A stretch of 64,000 nucleotides of DNA, taken from NCBI GenBank assembly GCA_038373865.1, contig JAXGGA010001695.1, forward strand, positions 1-64,000, written 5' to 3'. The first letter of the stretch is position 1, and each line of letters opens with the position of its first letter. This DNA is from Uloborus plumipes (taxonomy: Eukaryota; Arthropoda; Arachnida; Araneae; Uloboridae). A model generated the notes under the pieces. The model did no database searches, was not told the DNA's origin, and saw nothing but the letters and a program-made list of their open reading frames with translations. Of this stretch, positions 34,990-47,069 are shown one piece after another. A program made the position numbers and the translations under genes.

Positions 34990-35857
34990 TACCTGCAGAT
35001 TTGCGATATTCATTGTATGCTAATGTCTATACCAAAAGTTTAACTTAAAGAAATCAATAAGCGAAGTTTTAACAGGATCATTGCTGATCTGATACATCTG
35101 TTTGATCTTGTAATTCGTAAACTGAATAACATGTGAATGATTTCACATGTTATTCAGCAACAGCAATCAGGCCCGGATTACCCATTAGGCCAACCTAGGC
35201 CCTGGCCTAGGGGTGCAAGGCAAAGAGGGCGCATATCAAGAGGAAAAAAATAACTAACAGTTCGTTGAAAAAAAAAGGAGTGCGGCGGGCGTACTAAATG
35301 GAAAAGGAAATTTCAACAAGATGGCAACCTGCCCTGCCCGTGGAGCAAAAATAAAGAAGTAAATAAAAACCAAATGGAAGGGGGCGTATGCTTGAGTCAA
35401 AAGAATTCCTTTTTTGGACCCTTTTTTAATACCTTTGATTTGAACAATTATTTCTTGAAAATATAATTTTGGCAAAGTGAAAAAGTTTGTAGTAAAAGTA
35501 ATGACAGAAAAAGTTCAGTTACAAAATTTTTCGAAACAATTCTTCTCTTGATACCTTTAATCCATATCAGGGATATCAGTCTGTATTTTCCAATGAATAA
35601 TTTGTTAATTCATACACTGCTCGACATTGAAAATGCAACACCAAGAAGGAGTGGTCAGAAATTCATGCAAATTTTACCGGAGACGCACGTCACTGAGTTA
35701 TGCAAATGATATGAAATGCGCAGCTCTCCGACGCACGTGAAGTAAGATATAAGGGAACGAAGTTGAAAAGTGGGCTATGTTCATGTTAGTTTTTCTGCCA
35801 CATTAATTATAGGAGAAATTTGGTTTTTGTCTCGAAGGATACGTGTGATAGGAGGAA

Positions 35858-37119
35858 ATGCCACGCCGTCCTCAACGAAGACACTTCCAGCATATAGACG
35901 ACTTTACAAGGGGTATGGTGATCGGACTGAGAAGGGGAGGTTGGTCCATACGTCAAATTGCAGCTGATACCCACATGGATGCAAGCACTGTGCATCGGCT
36001 GTGTCGGAGATGGTTGGAAAGAGGAAATGTAGCCACATTGAGGGGTGTAGGTGCAGCGAGAGTGACGTCAGACCGCTTGGATCGACGGATTCACCGGCAA
36101 GCTGTGGCGGACCCGCAAGTCACTTGTACGTCGATTCTGCAGCACGTGCAAGGTACCGTAAAGTCGGGTTACTTGGACCCACAAGGAGGTTACTTGAGCC
36201 CACAGTAAAATGATAAAATCTGGGTTTGGTACTAGCATTAGAGACTGCAGAGTGCTTCTACCTAGAGGAGAAACGAGGAACTACGTGCAAGTCTTCAACT
36301 AATAAGTACCAAACCTAGATTTTATCATTTTACTGTAATGGGCTCAAGTAACCCCTTAGGGTCCAAGTAACCCGACTTTACGGTACCCTGGATGTTCCTG
36401 TGTCGACCAGAACCATTTCCCGTCGACTGGTTGCACGTGGCCTGCAATCACGGCGCCCGCTAAGAAGACTGCCATTGACCTCACAGCACAGACTCCAACG
36501 TTTGGAATGGTGCCGGACCAGAGCGACGTGGATGGCAGAATGGCAAACCGTAGTGTTCTCAGATGAATCCAGCTTCTGTTTGTCCAGCGATAGTCATCGC
36601 ATACGTGTGTAGCGTCGACGTGGAGAAAGATCGAATCCGGCAGTAACTGTGGAACGCCCCACAGCGCGGCAACGTGGCATAATGGTTTGGGGCGCTATTG
36701 CATACAATTCCGTATCACCTCTAGTTCGTATTCGGGGCACTATGACGGCCCAACGATATGTAGATAATGTACTGCGGCCGGTGGCAATCCCCTACCTTCA
36801 GGGTCTGCCAAATGCAATTTTTCAGCAGGATAACGCCCGGCCTCACAGTGCTCGAATCAGCCAACATGCTCTACGAGGTGTACAGATGCTTTCCTGGTCA
36901 CCATACTCTCCTGACTTGTCACCAATCGAACATGTGTGGGACGTGATTGGACGCCGTTTGCAGAACCTGCCACTGCCTGGTTCAGAGGACGAACTGTGGC
37001 AAATGGTTGAAAGGGAATGGAGTGCCATCCCTCAGGACACCATCCGCAGGCTTATTGACTCCATGCCTAGACGTGTTTCTTCGTGCATCGCTGTCCGCGG
37101 TGGTCCTACTTCTTACTGA
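35858..37119 (+). pseudogene. Tc1/mariner transposase, interrupted by a MITE and one nonsense codon
   Basis: Leaving out the MITE and one TA (230 bases), the frame is 343 residues long. The N-terminal part is a paired-type helix-turn-helix region (WSIRQIAADTHMDASTVHRL, about residues 30-49). The catalytic triad is Asp159 (VVFSDESSF), Asp248 (FQQDNARPH) and Glu281 (LSPIEHVWD). The last two are 32 residues apart by my count, against 34 in classical Tc1. A TAG at 36610-36612 (codon 175) stands where relatives usually have Trp. It acts on the element's own ends; in this state it cannot give a full-length protein. Confidence 0.93.
36156..36383. mobile_element. MITE inserted in the transposase frame
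   Basis: A 228 bp element is flanked by TA (36154-36155 and 36384-36385). Its inverted ends of about 85 bp begin CCGTAAAGTCGGGTTACTTG, and each arm contains two copies of GGTTACTTGGACCC/GGTTACTTGAGCCC. Removing it with one TA restores the reading ...HVQGTLDVPVS of the transposase, which proves the boundaries. The CCGTAAA terminus matches that of the pogo-like elements at 19534 and 54359. Confidence 0.95.
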
Positions 37120-37625
37120 GCCGACGCCGTCCTCGCTCTAAATTTTCTTATTTATTTTGAAATAAATATCACTTATTGTTCCATGCTGTCTCTGTCTTCT
37201 TACCAAATTTCATCAATTTCTGACCACTCCTTCTTGGTGTTGCATTTTCAATGTCGAGCAGTGTATTTGTTTATGACTGCTAATCCTCAGGAGCGCGCGA
37301 AGTTTAAATTTTTGGAGGGGGGGGGGGGTAATTTATGAATTTACTGAATGAAAGTTTACCGAATGACAAATTACTAGTATGCTCACACACTTGCGTCTAC
37401 AAAAAAAGATGTTAGATATATTTAAAGATAAAGTATATATTGCAATGCTGTATTCAAATTTCCGAATTGTCAGACATTGTTCGCCGAATAAGGAAACTTT
37501 GGGGAGGCCACAGTGATCTCCCATCGCCTATTTTGTGCACAAAATATTCATCATAGACTGTTTTCATAGACATCCGACAAAAGATTGGGCAGAATGTTTT
37601 ACAATATATTTTTAAGAATAGATAA

Positions 37626-37810
37626 AAGGTCAAGCCCGGTGGCGAACACGACAATCGTCGCCGACGCCGGGCGCGACTGCACCCTGGAATCAGAACCAGT
37701 TTGATTGGATCGTGGCGTGAAGCGACGTCAATCTGCGGCTCAGGCGCATGCGCAGAAGGCGGCGGCAATCGTCGCCTCGCCGAAGATCGACGATTTCACT
37801 CCTAGGAAAC
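37626..37810. mobile_element. CpG-rich Harbinger-type MITE, unit 1
   Basis: A near-duplicate of the unit at 37814 with a decayed left end (AAGGTCAAGCCCGG) and a right end shortened to CCTAGGAAAC. It is bordered by TAA on both sides (37623-37625 and 37811-37813). Both units contain 'aatcagaaccagtttgattg' and 'ggctcaggcgcatgcgcag'. It is much richer in CG than anything nearby. Confidence 0.75.
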
Positions 37811-37813
37811 TAA

Positions 37814-37993
37814 AGGCCCGGTTTCCTAGAATCGTCGCTGACACCGGGCGCGACGCACGCTAGAATCAGAACCAGTTTGATTGGAGCGTGGCATGAAGCG
37901 ACGTCAATCTGCGGCTCAGGCGCATGCGCAGAAGGCGGCGGCGTCTGTCGCCTCGCCAGAGATCGACGATTTCACTCCTAGGAAACCGGGCCT
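37814..37993. mobile_element. CpG-rich Harbinger-type MITE, unit 2
   Basis: A 180 bp element with inverted ends AGGCCCGGTTTCCTAG and CTAGGAAACCGGGCCT, flanked by TAA (37811-37813 and 37994-37996). The 3-bp TAA duplication and GGCCC ends fit PIF/Harbinger. Inside is the palindrome GCGCATGCGC. The direct abutment with unit 1, sharing a single TAA, suggests insertion of one copy beside another or a tandem duplication. Confidence 0.85.
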
Positions 37994-38179
37994 TAAGGCT
38001 TTAGAGACGTAGCGAAACAGGGGGAAGAAGGCGTTTTCCAAGCCTAAACCCATTTTTTACACCAAAAATAGCTTAAAATTGTGTATTTATATCGCAATTC
38101 AAAAACATTCCAGGGAAGATTTAATGCACCCACTTATAGTCTATGTTTATCTAAGCTTGCTTTTTATGAAACGTCAATT

Positions 38180-39300
38180 TAAAAAAAGTTTCCGAACGAG
38201 ACTCAACGAACCTCATCCCTTTTCGTAACGTCATCAAAGATGACTTTCACTTCAGCGTTTAGGAATTAAAGATTTCAACTTCTAAACATCTGTGCAGAAG
38301 GGCCCTCTCCCCATTCCCGACCTTCCCGGCATTTTGAAGATGATCTGAAATTGCGAAAATTTTCCGGAGGAGTGTCCACAAATCTTATCCCTTCACTCAG
38401 CGCCATCAAATACAGTAGAGGTCCTACAAATGCATATTAAAGTTTCAATCTCTAAAAATTTTCCCGGGAAAGCTCTCGAACCCCACACCTCCACGTCATA
38501 ATAGATCTTTCCATTTTAGGACTTCAAGTTTAAAGAGTTTCCCAAGCAGTGACTCTAACTTCAACCCTTCCTCCCCCTCATTAAAATCATCTAAGATTTC
38601 GTTTGGGACCACAATTCTAAAAAAATTTTCCCGGAGAACGCCTTTGAATTTTGCCCTCCTCTAACACTATTAAAAAAAAAATTTTAGGACTTCAATTTCG
38701 AAACAGTTACGATAAAGAGTTACTGAATCCCATTACCTTTTCTTAATATCATCCAAGAGTTTCTTCCATTGCTTATTTAGATCTTCAATTTCGAAATCCT
38801 TCTGAGGAGAATGGTTAAATCCCATCAATTTCTCCAACGTCACAAAAGATGTTCTACAAGTTTTTCGTCTTCAATTTCGAGACGTTTCTGCCCTTAAGTA
38901 ACCGATCGTCGCTGTATAAAAAATAACCATTTAAAATTGCGCTTTGGGGCCTCAATCTCGAAAAAAATTGCCAAGAAAATGCCCAAGTTCCGTCGTCCCC
39001 CAGCATCATTAAAGTTCATCAAACATTTTCTGTTTGAGACTTTCGAAGGGTAGAGCAGAGCCCCGACACATTTTTTTCGCTAATATCATCAAAGATGACT
39101 CACTATTGCATATGCAGGACTTCAATTTCGAAGATTTTCCGCAGCGAATTCTGAATCCCCTTTTCCGTTAAATCGCTTCAGATGGCCTAAAATTGTATTT
39201 TTAAAGCTTCAATTTTGAAAAATTTCTGAGGGAGTACCCCTCAACCCCCTCCTTTCGGACATCATCACAGAAAACAAAATTGAAACTCATCCATCATTTT
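38180..39300. repeat. Degenerate tandem repeat, period roughly 110-130 bp
   Basis: The phrases '(gg)acttcaatttcgaaa', 'ttttcc(g)gg(g)aga' and 'aa(c/t)atcatcaaagat' recur in the same order about nine times with heavy divergence. It lies inside the hAT-type element, so it may be that family's internal repeat. The spacing is read by eye. Confidence 0.6.
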
Positions 39301-39408
39301 GTCCACTGGGGGAGGGGGGGGGTACGATTTCGATAGAGTTCGGTCTGTGAAGTGGGGCGTAATTTCTAAGTTTGGCCTAGGGTGTAAACAGACGTTAATC
39401 CGGCCCTG

Positions 39409-42400
39409 ACAGCAATCAGCGTAATCCTCTGTAGTTTTCGGCTAAATGACCGTGCAAGTCGATGGGCTGCATTTACCACACCACAAATTATGCTCAAATA
39501 CATGATAAATCATGATCAAATTCTGCTTTCTGAAGACAGTTTCGCAAATCTGCGAAAACCTTGCAATCATGTTCCACTTTCTACGCCTCGCTTCCTCCAC
39601 AAAGAAATCCTTTGTTCCAACCTCAGCGTCCCAAGTCCGCGACAACTCCAACTCGCAACAAGAGCAAGCTTGTGTTTGGAGAGTACTTCTCCGTGGTCTC
39701 CTTTTTGCAAACATCATGGCTGATAGCAATCATACGTCAACTTGTTTAATTTTAGATCCGACTACTGTTCCTTCAATTATGTGTTCACAGTCTGTGATTT
39801 CCTTTGCGGCACTAGTTTTTTTCTTTTCTTAATGAAAGGAAGAATGAATGAATGAATTTAAATAGGCTGTCTCTCCCGCTGAGAATGAAATGCGGCGTTA
39901 CGGAGCATGTGCTGAAACGTGACTCTTTTCTCCAAGATGAAATTTTTTTCTGTGGAGTAAAAGGATAAAGAGTACTTAATTGAACTAGGATGCTTTAAAA
40001 ACGGATTAACGTAATTAAAATGCATCTAAATGAGCTGCAAGGTTCCAAATAATTAAATTAGTATCAACCGTAATTTGAAGCTGATTGGTTGTTTCTAAAG
40101 TTTGAAAAGATTGTGCAAAATTGAAAGCAATAAACTGAAATCATAATCTAGATAACATTACAAAAAAAAAAAAAATGATAAAGGTGGATTGTTGAACCTC
40201 AAAGTAATTTACGAATAATCGTTTTATCTTTGTCTAAAAGCATTGTATTAAGAGCAGAATAGAGCTGACGTATCTAATGGACCAGTCACATTTTGCAGAA
40301 TCGGTACAAAATGTTTTGGAAATAGGAAAAGTAAAAATTAAAGATAGAAAACAAATAAATAAAAAATAAATAAACACTACAAAATTAAATTTAAAAAAAA
40401 ACGAGGAAAACAATAGATTTTTATTTTACCAAAAAGGAAAAACCAACTATTATCGATATTAGCTATTTATCTTACTAATTAAGAAGCAATTTCTCGATTC
40501 ATTCAACTAACAATGAATTTCGCAAATCAGCAGAGAGTGTTAGCAGTCTAGGGGGTATAGCCCTTAGATTCAAAAGAAGAAAGAAAGAAAAGGAAGAAAT
40601 CGGAAAAAAATATTTGTTTGAATCCTCGAAGTCAAAATTTCCACAAATCTAGTTTCAGCGACATTTATCCTGACATTTGTGTCCAACAACTCTCCCTTTC
40701 ACCTGCGAGTACTACATAAATTTCACCCTTTCGTACCTCTTACGGTCTCTTCAGACTCATTCAAAGAAAGTCACACCTTGTTGAACCTTACTTCACACAA
40801 GTCCTCTCGTAAAAGTCCAGATTAACCTCTCTGACTTTTAGGAACTGCATCCAGGACTACATCCTTTTTCTCATTCTAATGGACACCACTACATGAGGCT
40901 CAGCTCTCTCGCAACAAAAATGGCCCTTTTCAGCATCCTTTCTGTGTATACCCGTGACGACAATGTTTACTGTGTCCCTCAAATAAAAGGTTATCCGTGA
41001 AAGTGCTGTTGGATGCTCGCGCCCCTCCACTGCCCCTACAATAGGAGACTGATGAAGCTGTTTGTGACTCTGCCCTAGGTTCCTTGATGGTGAGAGAATT
41101 ACCCATATTTCCCCTCTTTTTTTTTCCACGGGCCTTCCACGTCCTTTCCATTCAGAACTCCTTCAATCAATGTTCGTTCATCTATTCATTGTATTCTGAA
41201 TGCGGCTAGCATGTTTGTGTGTGATTTCAGACCAATGGGGGCTTGCGGTGCGTTTTGGGATCGATTGTGGGATGATTTCTCTTGGATTTCTTTTGACTAA
41301 GAGATGCTTTCTTTCCTTTTCTTTTTTTTTTTTTTGAAAATTACGTTTCAGACACCTTTTTTGAATGTAAAAATTTATCGTTTTTTGCTTACTTTTTTTC
41401 GTTAGTTCAAGATACGTTTTTTATCATCTTTTTTTTAAATACTTTTTCCTGGATCAGTTTTTTCAATCACATTTTTACCGTTGCAAAGTGTATGAACTCG
41501 TTTAAATAATTTACTCTTTCATTCGAATTTTGACGTGATTGAACTGAGAAAAAGTGTGAGAAATTCCTTTCAATATGCATAAAAAGAGTTTTTCAGAACT
41601 GCGGTGCATATTGGTCTAGTAGAAGTAAAGGGAAATAATTCGAATTTCTATTTACGTATTTCTTTGTAAGCTTCAAGTTGAGCGCTTTCTTTCAATGTTT
41701 CTTGAAACCCAATGGATACATGCTTCCCTTCAAACAAGCATCATTTTAAACACTATAGATTAAAGTGTGAAATATTTAGTTTTATTTTGTGTTAAAACAA
41801 AAAGATTTTTGAAAGGAAATACATGTAAGACAAAAATGTTAGAGTATATTTAAAATTTTATGCACATGAAAAATCTTGTGACATTCATCTTCAACTAAGA
41901 AAATGAAATCATCCTGTAATCGCATTTTTAAAAAAAATTTCTGTGTATTTATTAAGAAGAATAAGCATTCAACTGCTCAAGAGTTTCCTCCAAAAAATAT
42001 TAAATTATGCAATATTTCCTTACTTTTAGAAAAACATTTCTCCTGCAGTTCTATGCAGGACTTTCATGATATTTAAATATATATTTTTATTAACTTTACA
42101 TGGTAGCTCAGTCTATTCACAGACTTTTTTGACAGTCCACTTCATATGTTCACAAGTTTTTAGGTACTGCAGCAGCATCATCAGACAATTTTCTAGAAAA
42201 GATCAATATCCATGCACATATCCATGCAATTCCATGCACATAGCAACCTCAGAAATGTGTTTTCCATTTCTCTTTTTATTTTTATTCATTTGTTACCTTC
42301 TGAAGAACAAAATAACAGTGCTAAATGTAAATAACTAAAACAGTTACATATCTTCTCTCTTAATATGAATTCTAAAATTTCATTATCATCTATTGTCCTT

Positions 42401-42619
42401 TCTTACAATTTCTGTATTTAATGGTCTGCTTAGCATTTTTGCATATGGGAGATTCTACAAAAATGGGCAAATTTGTGTTCCATACTGATTACTCTTTTTG
42501 TTTTTAATTTAATAAAAAAATATTTTGGGAATATTTTTATGCGACTTTTGTTCTATAATTCTGATTATCAATAATGTCAATAATTAATTATTATTCATTT
42601 AAAAAAAGGATATTGCATT
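39409..42619. other. Unassigned stretch
   Basis: No gene is supported. Open frames between 39442 and 39832 overlap on both strands, which argues against any one being real. A less AT-rich zone at 40640-41160 has no motif that I recognise. (GAAT)n lies at about 39841-39856. Confidence 0.35.
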
Positions 42620-43365
42620 GAAATGTCATCCAGTTGCCCTGTCCCGTTCACAATTTATGGAATTTAGGTTAAAAAAATAATTAGTTTTTTTCTCAAGATT
42701 TTTTTATTTGTGTATGTGTATGTGTGCAAGATGTACACATCACAAAAAAAAGGCAAAATAATATGAAAATAATGTCTCTTGAAATTAATCTAAACTTTGT
42801 CCTAGCGATTATCAGTTATCCACATGTCCGAAAAGTATAGATATTTTTCTCTGAAATGTTTTATTTTAAAATCTGGCAACACATCTTAAAATGAAGCATG
42901 GAACTTTGTTATTCCTGGCTGAAGATTCATTTTACTCTTCTGCAATTACTTTTTGATAAAAAGCAAGCTAAACTTAACTTTCAAGGCAAGTGTTTTTCAT
43001 CTTTGTCATTAACATGGCCTACAGAATGCAAGTAAAATGTGCATGTAAAAAAATTTTGATGATGAATAGTCCTAAATCTTATATTTGCAGGTTCTTGTTC
43101 GAAGTTAAGCCGAAAAATATTCAGGTATGACTTTTTGAGAACATATTACTTGTGTTTTGTCATTCACATGCCATTTTTCTAATGTCATTCACATGCCCCA
43201 ATATGAGACACGTGGATGAACCAAAAGCCAAACTATGACAGTATCATGCTTAAAAATTATGTCTAACAGTTTACAGGTTAAAAAATTGCATTAATATACC
43301 TATTGTGTTATTCACATACCCATTGTGTCATCCACCTTTTATCATTCACATGCCTTCAAAAAAAT
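42620..43365. repeat. Region with eight copies of a TGTCATTCACATGCC phrase
   Basis: Variants of the 15-base phrase occur at about 42621, 42815, 43003, 43157, 43183, 43308, 43326 and 43343, most in the same orientation. The density rises towards the right. By analogy with the bounded elements at 2943, 25587, 54359 and 62889 this is probably a decayed transposon, but I could not find its ends. Confidence 0.5.
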
Positions 43366-44429
43366 AAATAATAAATAAAAATGCAAAAATACAATAAAAT
43401 ACAAACATTTAAGCTCTGCTGATATTCTATTTTATAATTATGCAACTTATAAAGTACTTTGCTGATTTTTTTCAGATTTTTAATTTTAAATTAATGTTTG
43501 AATCACCCATATATAAAACACAAACTACAAATGTACACAAACTACAAACTACAACAGGCAGGGGTAAACTCGGAAACTATCAGATCACTTTTGCTAAAAT
43601 TTTTATAGGAGGTGAGTTATTTGAGTCAGAGAAGGATTGTATCCCTCGCTGGGAAAAATCCTATGAACGTTTGTTTATTCAATTTTAGGATCCAAAAATG
43701 GATATTTTAACTCTGAATACTAATCATTTCGTCTCAATTTTATTTTAATTGCAAAGGTCGGGGAAAATCCTTATTTGGAGGATTTTTGTACCTACGGTCA
43801 AAAAAAAAAGGAACCTCTATAATTCACGAGGTAAACACTTGTAACCGTTGCAATTAAGGAAAAATCAATTTTAAACTCGACATTTGCTCTCTTATTATTT
43901 TTACTTAAACGAGGAAAAATCAATTTTAAATTCGATATAATCATTCGAGCTAACACGTCAGGTTAAATACCCCAATAATTGTATTTCACAATTCCAGAAA
44001 CAGGGTGCATTTATGTTGACTTTTTCAAGTGCATTTCTATAAAAATACGTATCGCATACAATGCATCCATTTTCAGCGAATATTTCTCCACTATTTCAGC
44101 TTTAGAGCAAAGTGAAGGGTAAAGGTTTCAATTTTTAACACTTGATCTAAGTTAGAACTTACAAAAACTTTCGATTAAATGACTAATTTCCCAATATTGT
44201 GTTAAATTATCTGTTTTTACAGTGCAAAAACTTTATAAAGATGGTTGATATATGTGAATGCAGTTAGTGGTACCGGGTTTTGAAAATCAGTGGGAGTGAT
44301 AAAAAAACACGGAATCCAAAATGGGGGGAGGTCAAAACGAGGGCAAATTTTTAAATATGTAACTTTCAAGAAAATGTGCTTCAGTTTTTTTTAATGAGAA
44401 AAATTCTCAACTTAAAAAAATCTACCAAT
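43366..44429. other. Unassigned stretch
   Basis: An 82-codon frame (43440-43688) has no recognisable motif. No gene or repeat is supported. Confidence 0.3.
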
Positions 44430-44482
44430 TACTTTTTTCATGATCAAAGCTGAAAAGTGTACCGATTCACCCAAATTTACGG
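44430..44482 (-). mobile_element. Fragment of the pogo-like element (left end, reversed)
   Basis: Read on the minus strand, the segment gives CCGTAAATTTGGGTGAATCG followed by GTACACTTTTCAGCTTTGAT, matching the left end of the 54359 element. The rest of the element is not recognisable to the left, so only about 50 bp remain. Confidence 0.7.
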
Positions 44483-47069
44483 TCTGCAGCTCCATCATAA
44501 TGCATTGAATGCATTGTTGGAAATTAACTGTTGGAAAAAACATTTCTTACCACTTTCCATCAAAATTAATCACTCCAATTTCAAAGTAAAAACATCACAC
44601 TTATTGGGAAAGGCAAGTTTGCTAGTTTCTTGGAAAATAGCTTGATATTTCTTCAATTTTCTAAAAAAAACTGCTCATAACATAGACAGAGATATTGGTA
44701 TTCCAGTTTTGTTCCCTCTTAGATAATAGCAATAATATCATGAAGAAATGTTCTGATTTCAAATGGCTTCCTAAATTGAGTAAAAACATATATGTAATAC
44801 TTGAATAATAATGTGTGTTCTTCCAAGAAACAATCTTCCTGCACAAAAATGAGATTACATTGAATTTGAGCATTCTTAAATGATTTTTAAATCGTGCAGT
44901 ACATTCACGCAACCGTTTTAAATAGATAGTTTTTAAGCATGTCTATAAGAATTCTCTTTTATTCCATTACCCGTCTCAAGAACTATTATATTATTTATTT
45001 CCCGCCATAGACGCAAATGCCTTGCTTCCTATTCTCAGAACGAAATGAGCCCGGACAGAAAATGAGAATTGTTCTAAATTCCCAGAGTCCATCCTGATAA
45101 CGTAGCGTGTCAGCATCAACTCAATAGCAATTCCAGGGCGTCTTCGTAATAAATACAAGAGGGAAAATCTCGGTTATGGTAATAACCGCCGCGTGCACCA
45201 GGCAATCGTCCAAGGAGAGCCCCAAAATTGTTTCAACAACTCATTTCGCATTCATCAGGGAATAATACAGTGGTAATAATTTTGAGCCCGGAGAATTGAA
45301 ATGTTCAGCTGCTGCGATCCCAACACGGCAATCAGTTGGTGTGGCGGTCTGTCTGTCTGTGTGTGTGTATGCCTGTGTGTTTACGTTTTGAAATGGTAGG
45401 AGGAAGGAATTTTGAGGCTCAGACAAATTATGTTTTAATGACACTGAAGATGCGGCTCGTTCACATTGAAATCACGCACCGGGGGATTTAGGGCTGAATG
45501 GTGTTGGCGGAAGGCGATTTCATTACTGTGGTAGCTTTGGAGCAGAAATGCATCAACGGCGATCGCTCGGAGAGAATGGTGTGGAGCTAGAGGCCGAAAT
45601 TTTTATCGGGAAAAACTTTTAAGTAATATTTAGAGTACTGGAAAATGCATGCATGTGATACGTAAGGGATATGTATGGAGGAAAGGGCCATCGCGCAAGG
45701 AGGACAAAGAGGGACACTTTTTCTAAAAGAAGTCTGCAAGATATTTTTCGGACGAAACAACGGGAAAAATTTTCAGAATAAAAATAGATGAACCATATTC
45801 ATACTACTTTTTAAAAGAACTAAACAATAATAAATAAATACATGAAAAGATAATTTATAGTTTTAAAATTCCTCGCATAGAAGAACAATAAAAATTCTTC
45901 AATTTAAAATGGCACACAGATGTGAAAATATGAACAACTCGGCGTTTTAAGTTTCTATCTTTGCACCGAACTGTATGATTATATAGTGGAGCTCTCCAAA
46001 TGTAACTTATAAAAATCTTGTTCAAAAATGTATATTGATTTAATCACATAAAAATGTACCTTTTAAACTAGTAAAAATATAACATTTTCTGCCCTATATC
46101 CATCCGTTTTGAAATTAAGAAAGTGATTTATTTATTATCATTATTTTTTAAGTGCACTGAATATCAATTTCAAAGGCTGTGTTTGTGCTTGAATTATAAA
46201 AAGTAATGCCAAAGCCAAATCATTTGGAAACTCACTCTCACTACTCAAAGTTCCTGTATTTTAAAAGGCTAACAAAGAATTTCAAATAAAAAGTAAAATT
46301 GTCGGAACACTGAAGTTTTACAAAAGAAGACATTGACAAAAAAAGCAAAAATGAAATTATCAACTATCAACTGTAAGCAATCGGAGCCAGTTTCCGATAT
46401 GCTCATGCAATACGCCTATTTTCAAGTACCTTTAGTTATGGCTGTGTATCACATGTTCTCCCCAACAAACTGCGAGCACCCGGTTCACTAGGCTGCAATG
46501 GGCCCTGAACATACACATAGGGCGTGCGCCTTTTGTTCGGGCCCCTCGTTCAGAAACCATTGTGGTTGTGCCCCCTTTGCTCTTTTGATAATGGGCACGA
46601 CCCACTGCACCGTGAAGACCCCAAAGGCCCCTGAGAGAGGGAGAGATAGATCATATCGATAAGGGCTCCGGACTGATAATCTTTTCGACAATAACATCGA
46701 TGTACCAACGAACGGCCAATTTGGGATTTTTGGGAAAAAAATCAGCCGTAGACCATTGGCGAATGTTTGATCGACATCTATGACAAGGAAGAGGGAGGGA
46801 TCGCTGTTGTGGTGAGAGGAACCGCGATCAAAAACTTGCTGCGATGACAGGTCGCGATTTTGATGGAAAAGGATCCAAACTTAAAATAGCACTGCGTGAC
46901 ATTCTTTTTTTTTTTTTTTAGTTCTTAAATTTTGCTTCATGGAGCATGTCATAATGAATCAAACTCACTCATTTTTCAGATTTTATTCTGAAACATTTGT
47001 TCAGTAAATTCAAAGAAGAATGAGTGCTAAGAACCTCGACTCCGTTTTTACATATAGCAACGACAATTT
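44483..47069. other. Unassigned stretch
   Basis: No gene is supported. A (TG)n/(TC)n microsatellite occurs at about 45345-45382. The zone at 45000-45240 is less AT-rich and not repetitive here; it could be conserved non-coding DNA, but nothing in the sequence says so directly. A GC-richer block at 46480-46640 contains several GGGCCC words without clear ends. Confidence 0.35.

Larger units (their letters stand above)
35615..37263 (+). mobile_element. Tc1-like transposon inside the hAT-type element
   Basis: TA flanks (35613-35614 and 37264-37265) enclose ends of about 54 bp that are nearly perfect inverted copies, starting CACTGCTCGACATTGAAAAT. Without the MITE at 36156 it would be 1419 bp, normal for Tc1 elements. 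It is better preserved than the copy at 20026, so it is probably younger. Confidence 0.95.
35168..39408. mobile_element. hAT-type element carrying nested insertions
   Basis: Ends CAGGCCCGGATTA and TAATCCGGCCCTG are inverted (12 of 13). They are flanked by a perfect 8-bp duplication, ACAGCAAT (35160-35167 and 39409-39416). The 4241 bp include a Tc1-like element, two Harbinger-type MITEs and a degenerate satellite, which leaves little original hAT sequence. The preserved words CCTAGGCCCTGGCCTAGG (near 35196) and TTTGGCCTAGGGTG (near 39371) are subterminal. I found no hAT transposase frame, so it is non-autonomous. Confidence 0.9.

Noticed and set aside
39442..39832. Overlapping open frames of 62-106 codons on both strands
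   Set aside because: Four frames overlap in a short stretch with no motif in any of them; this reflects a local lack of stop codons.
46488..46697. GC-richer block with GGGCCC words as a transposon
   Set aside because: Inverted words are short and no target duplication or second copy is visible in the window.
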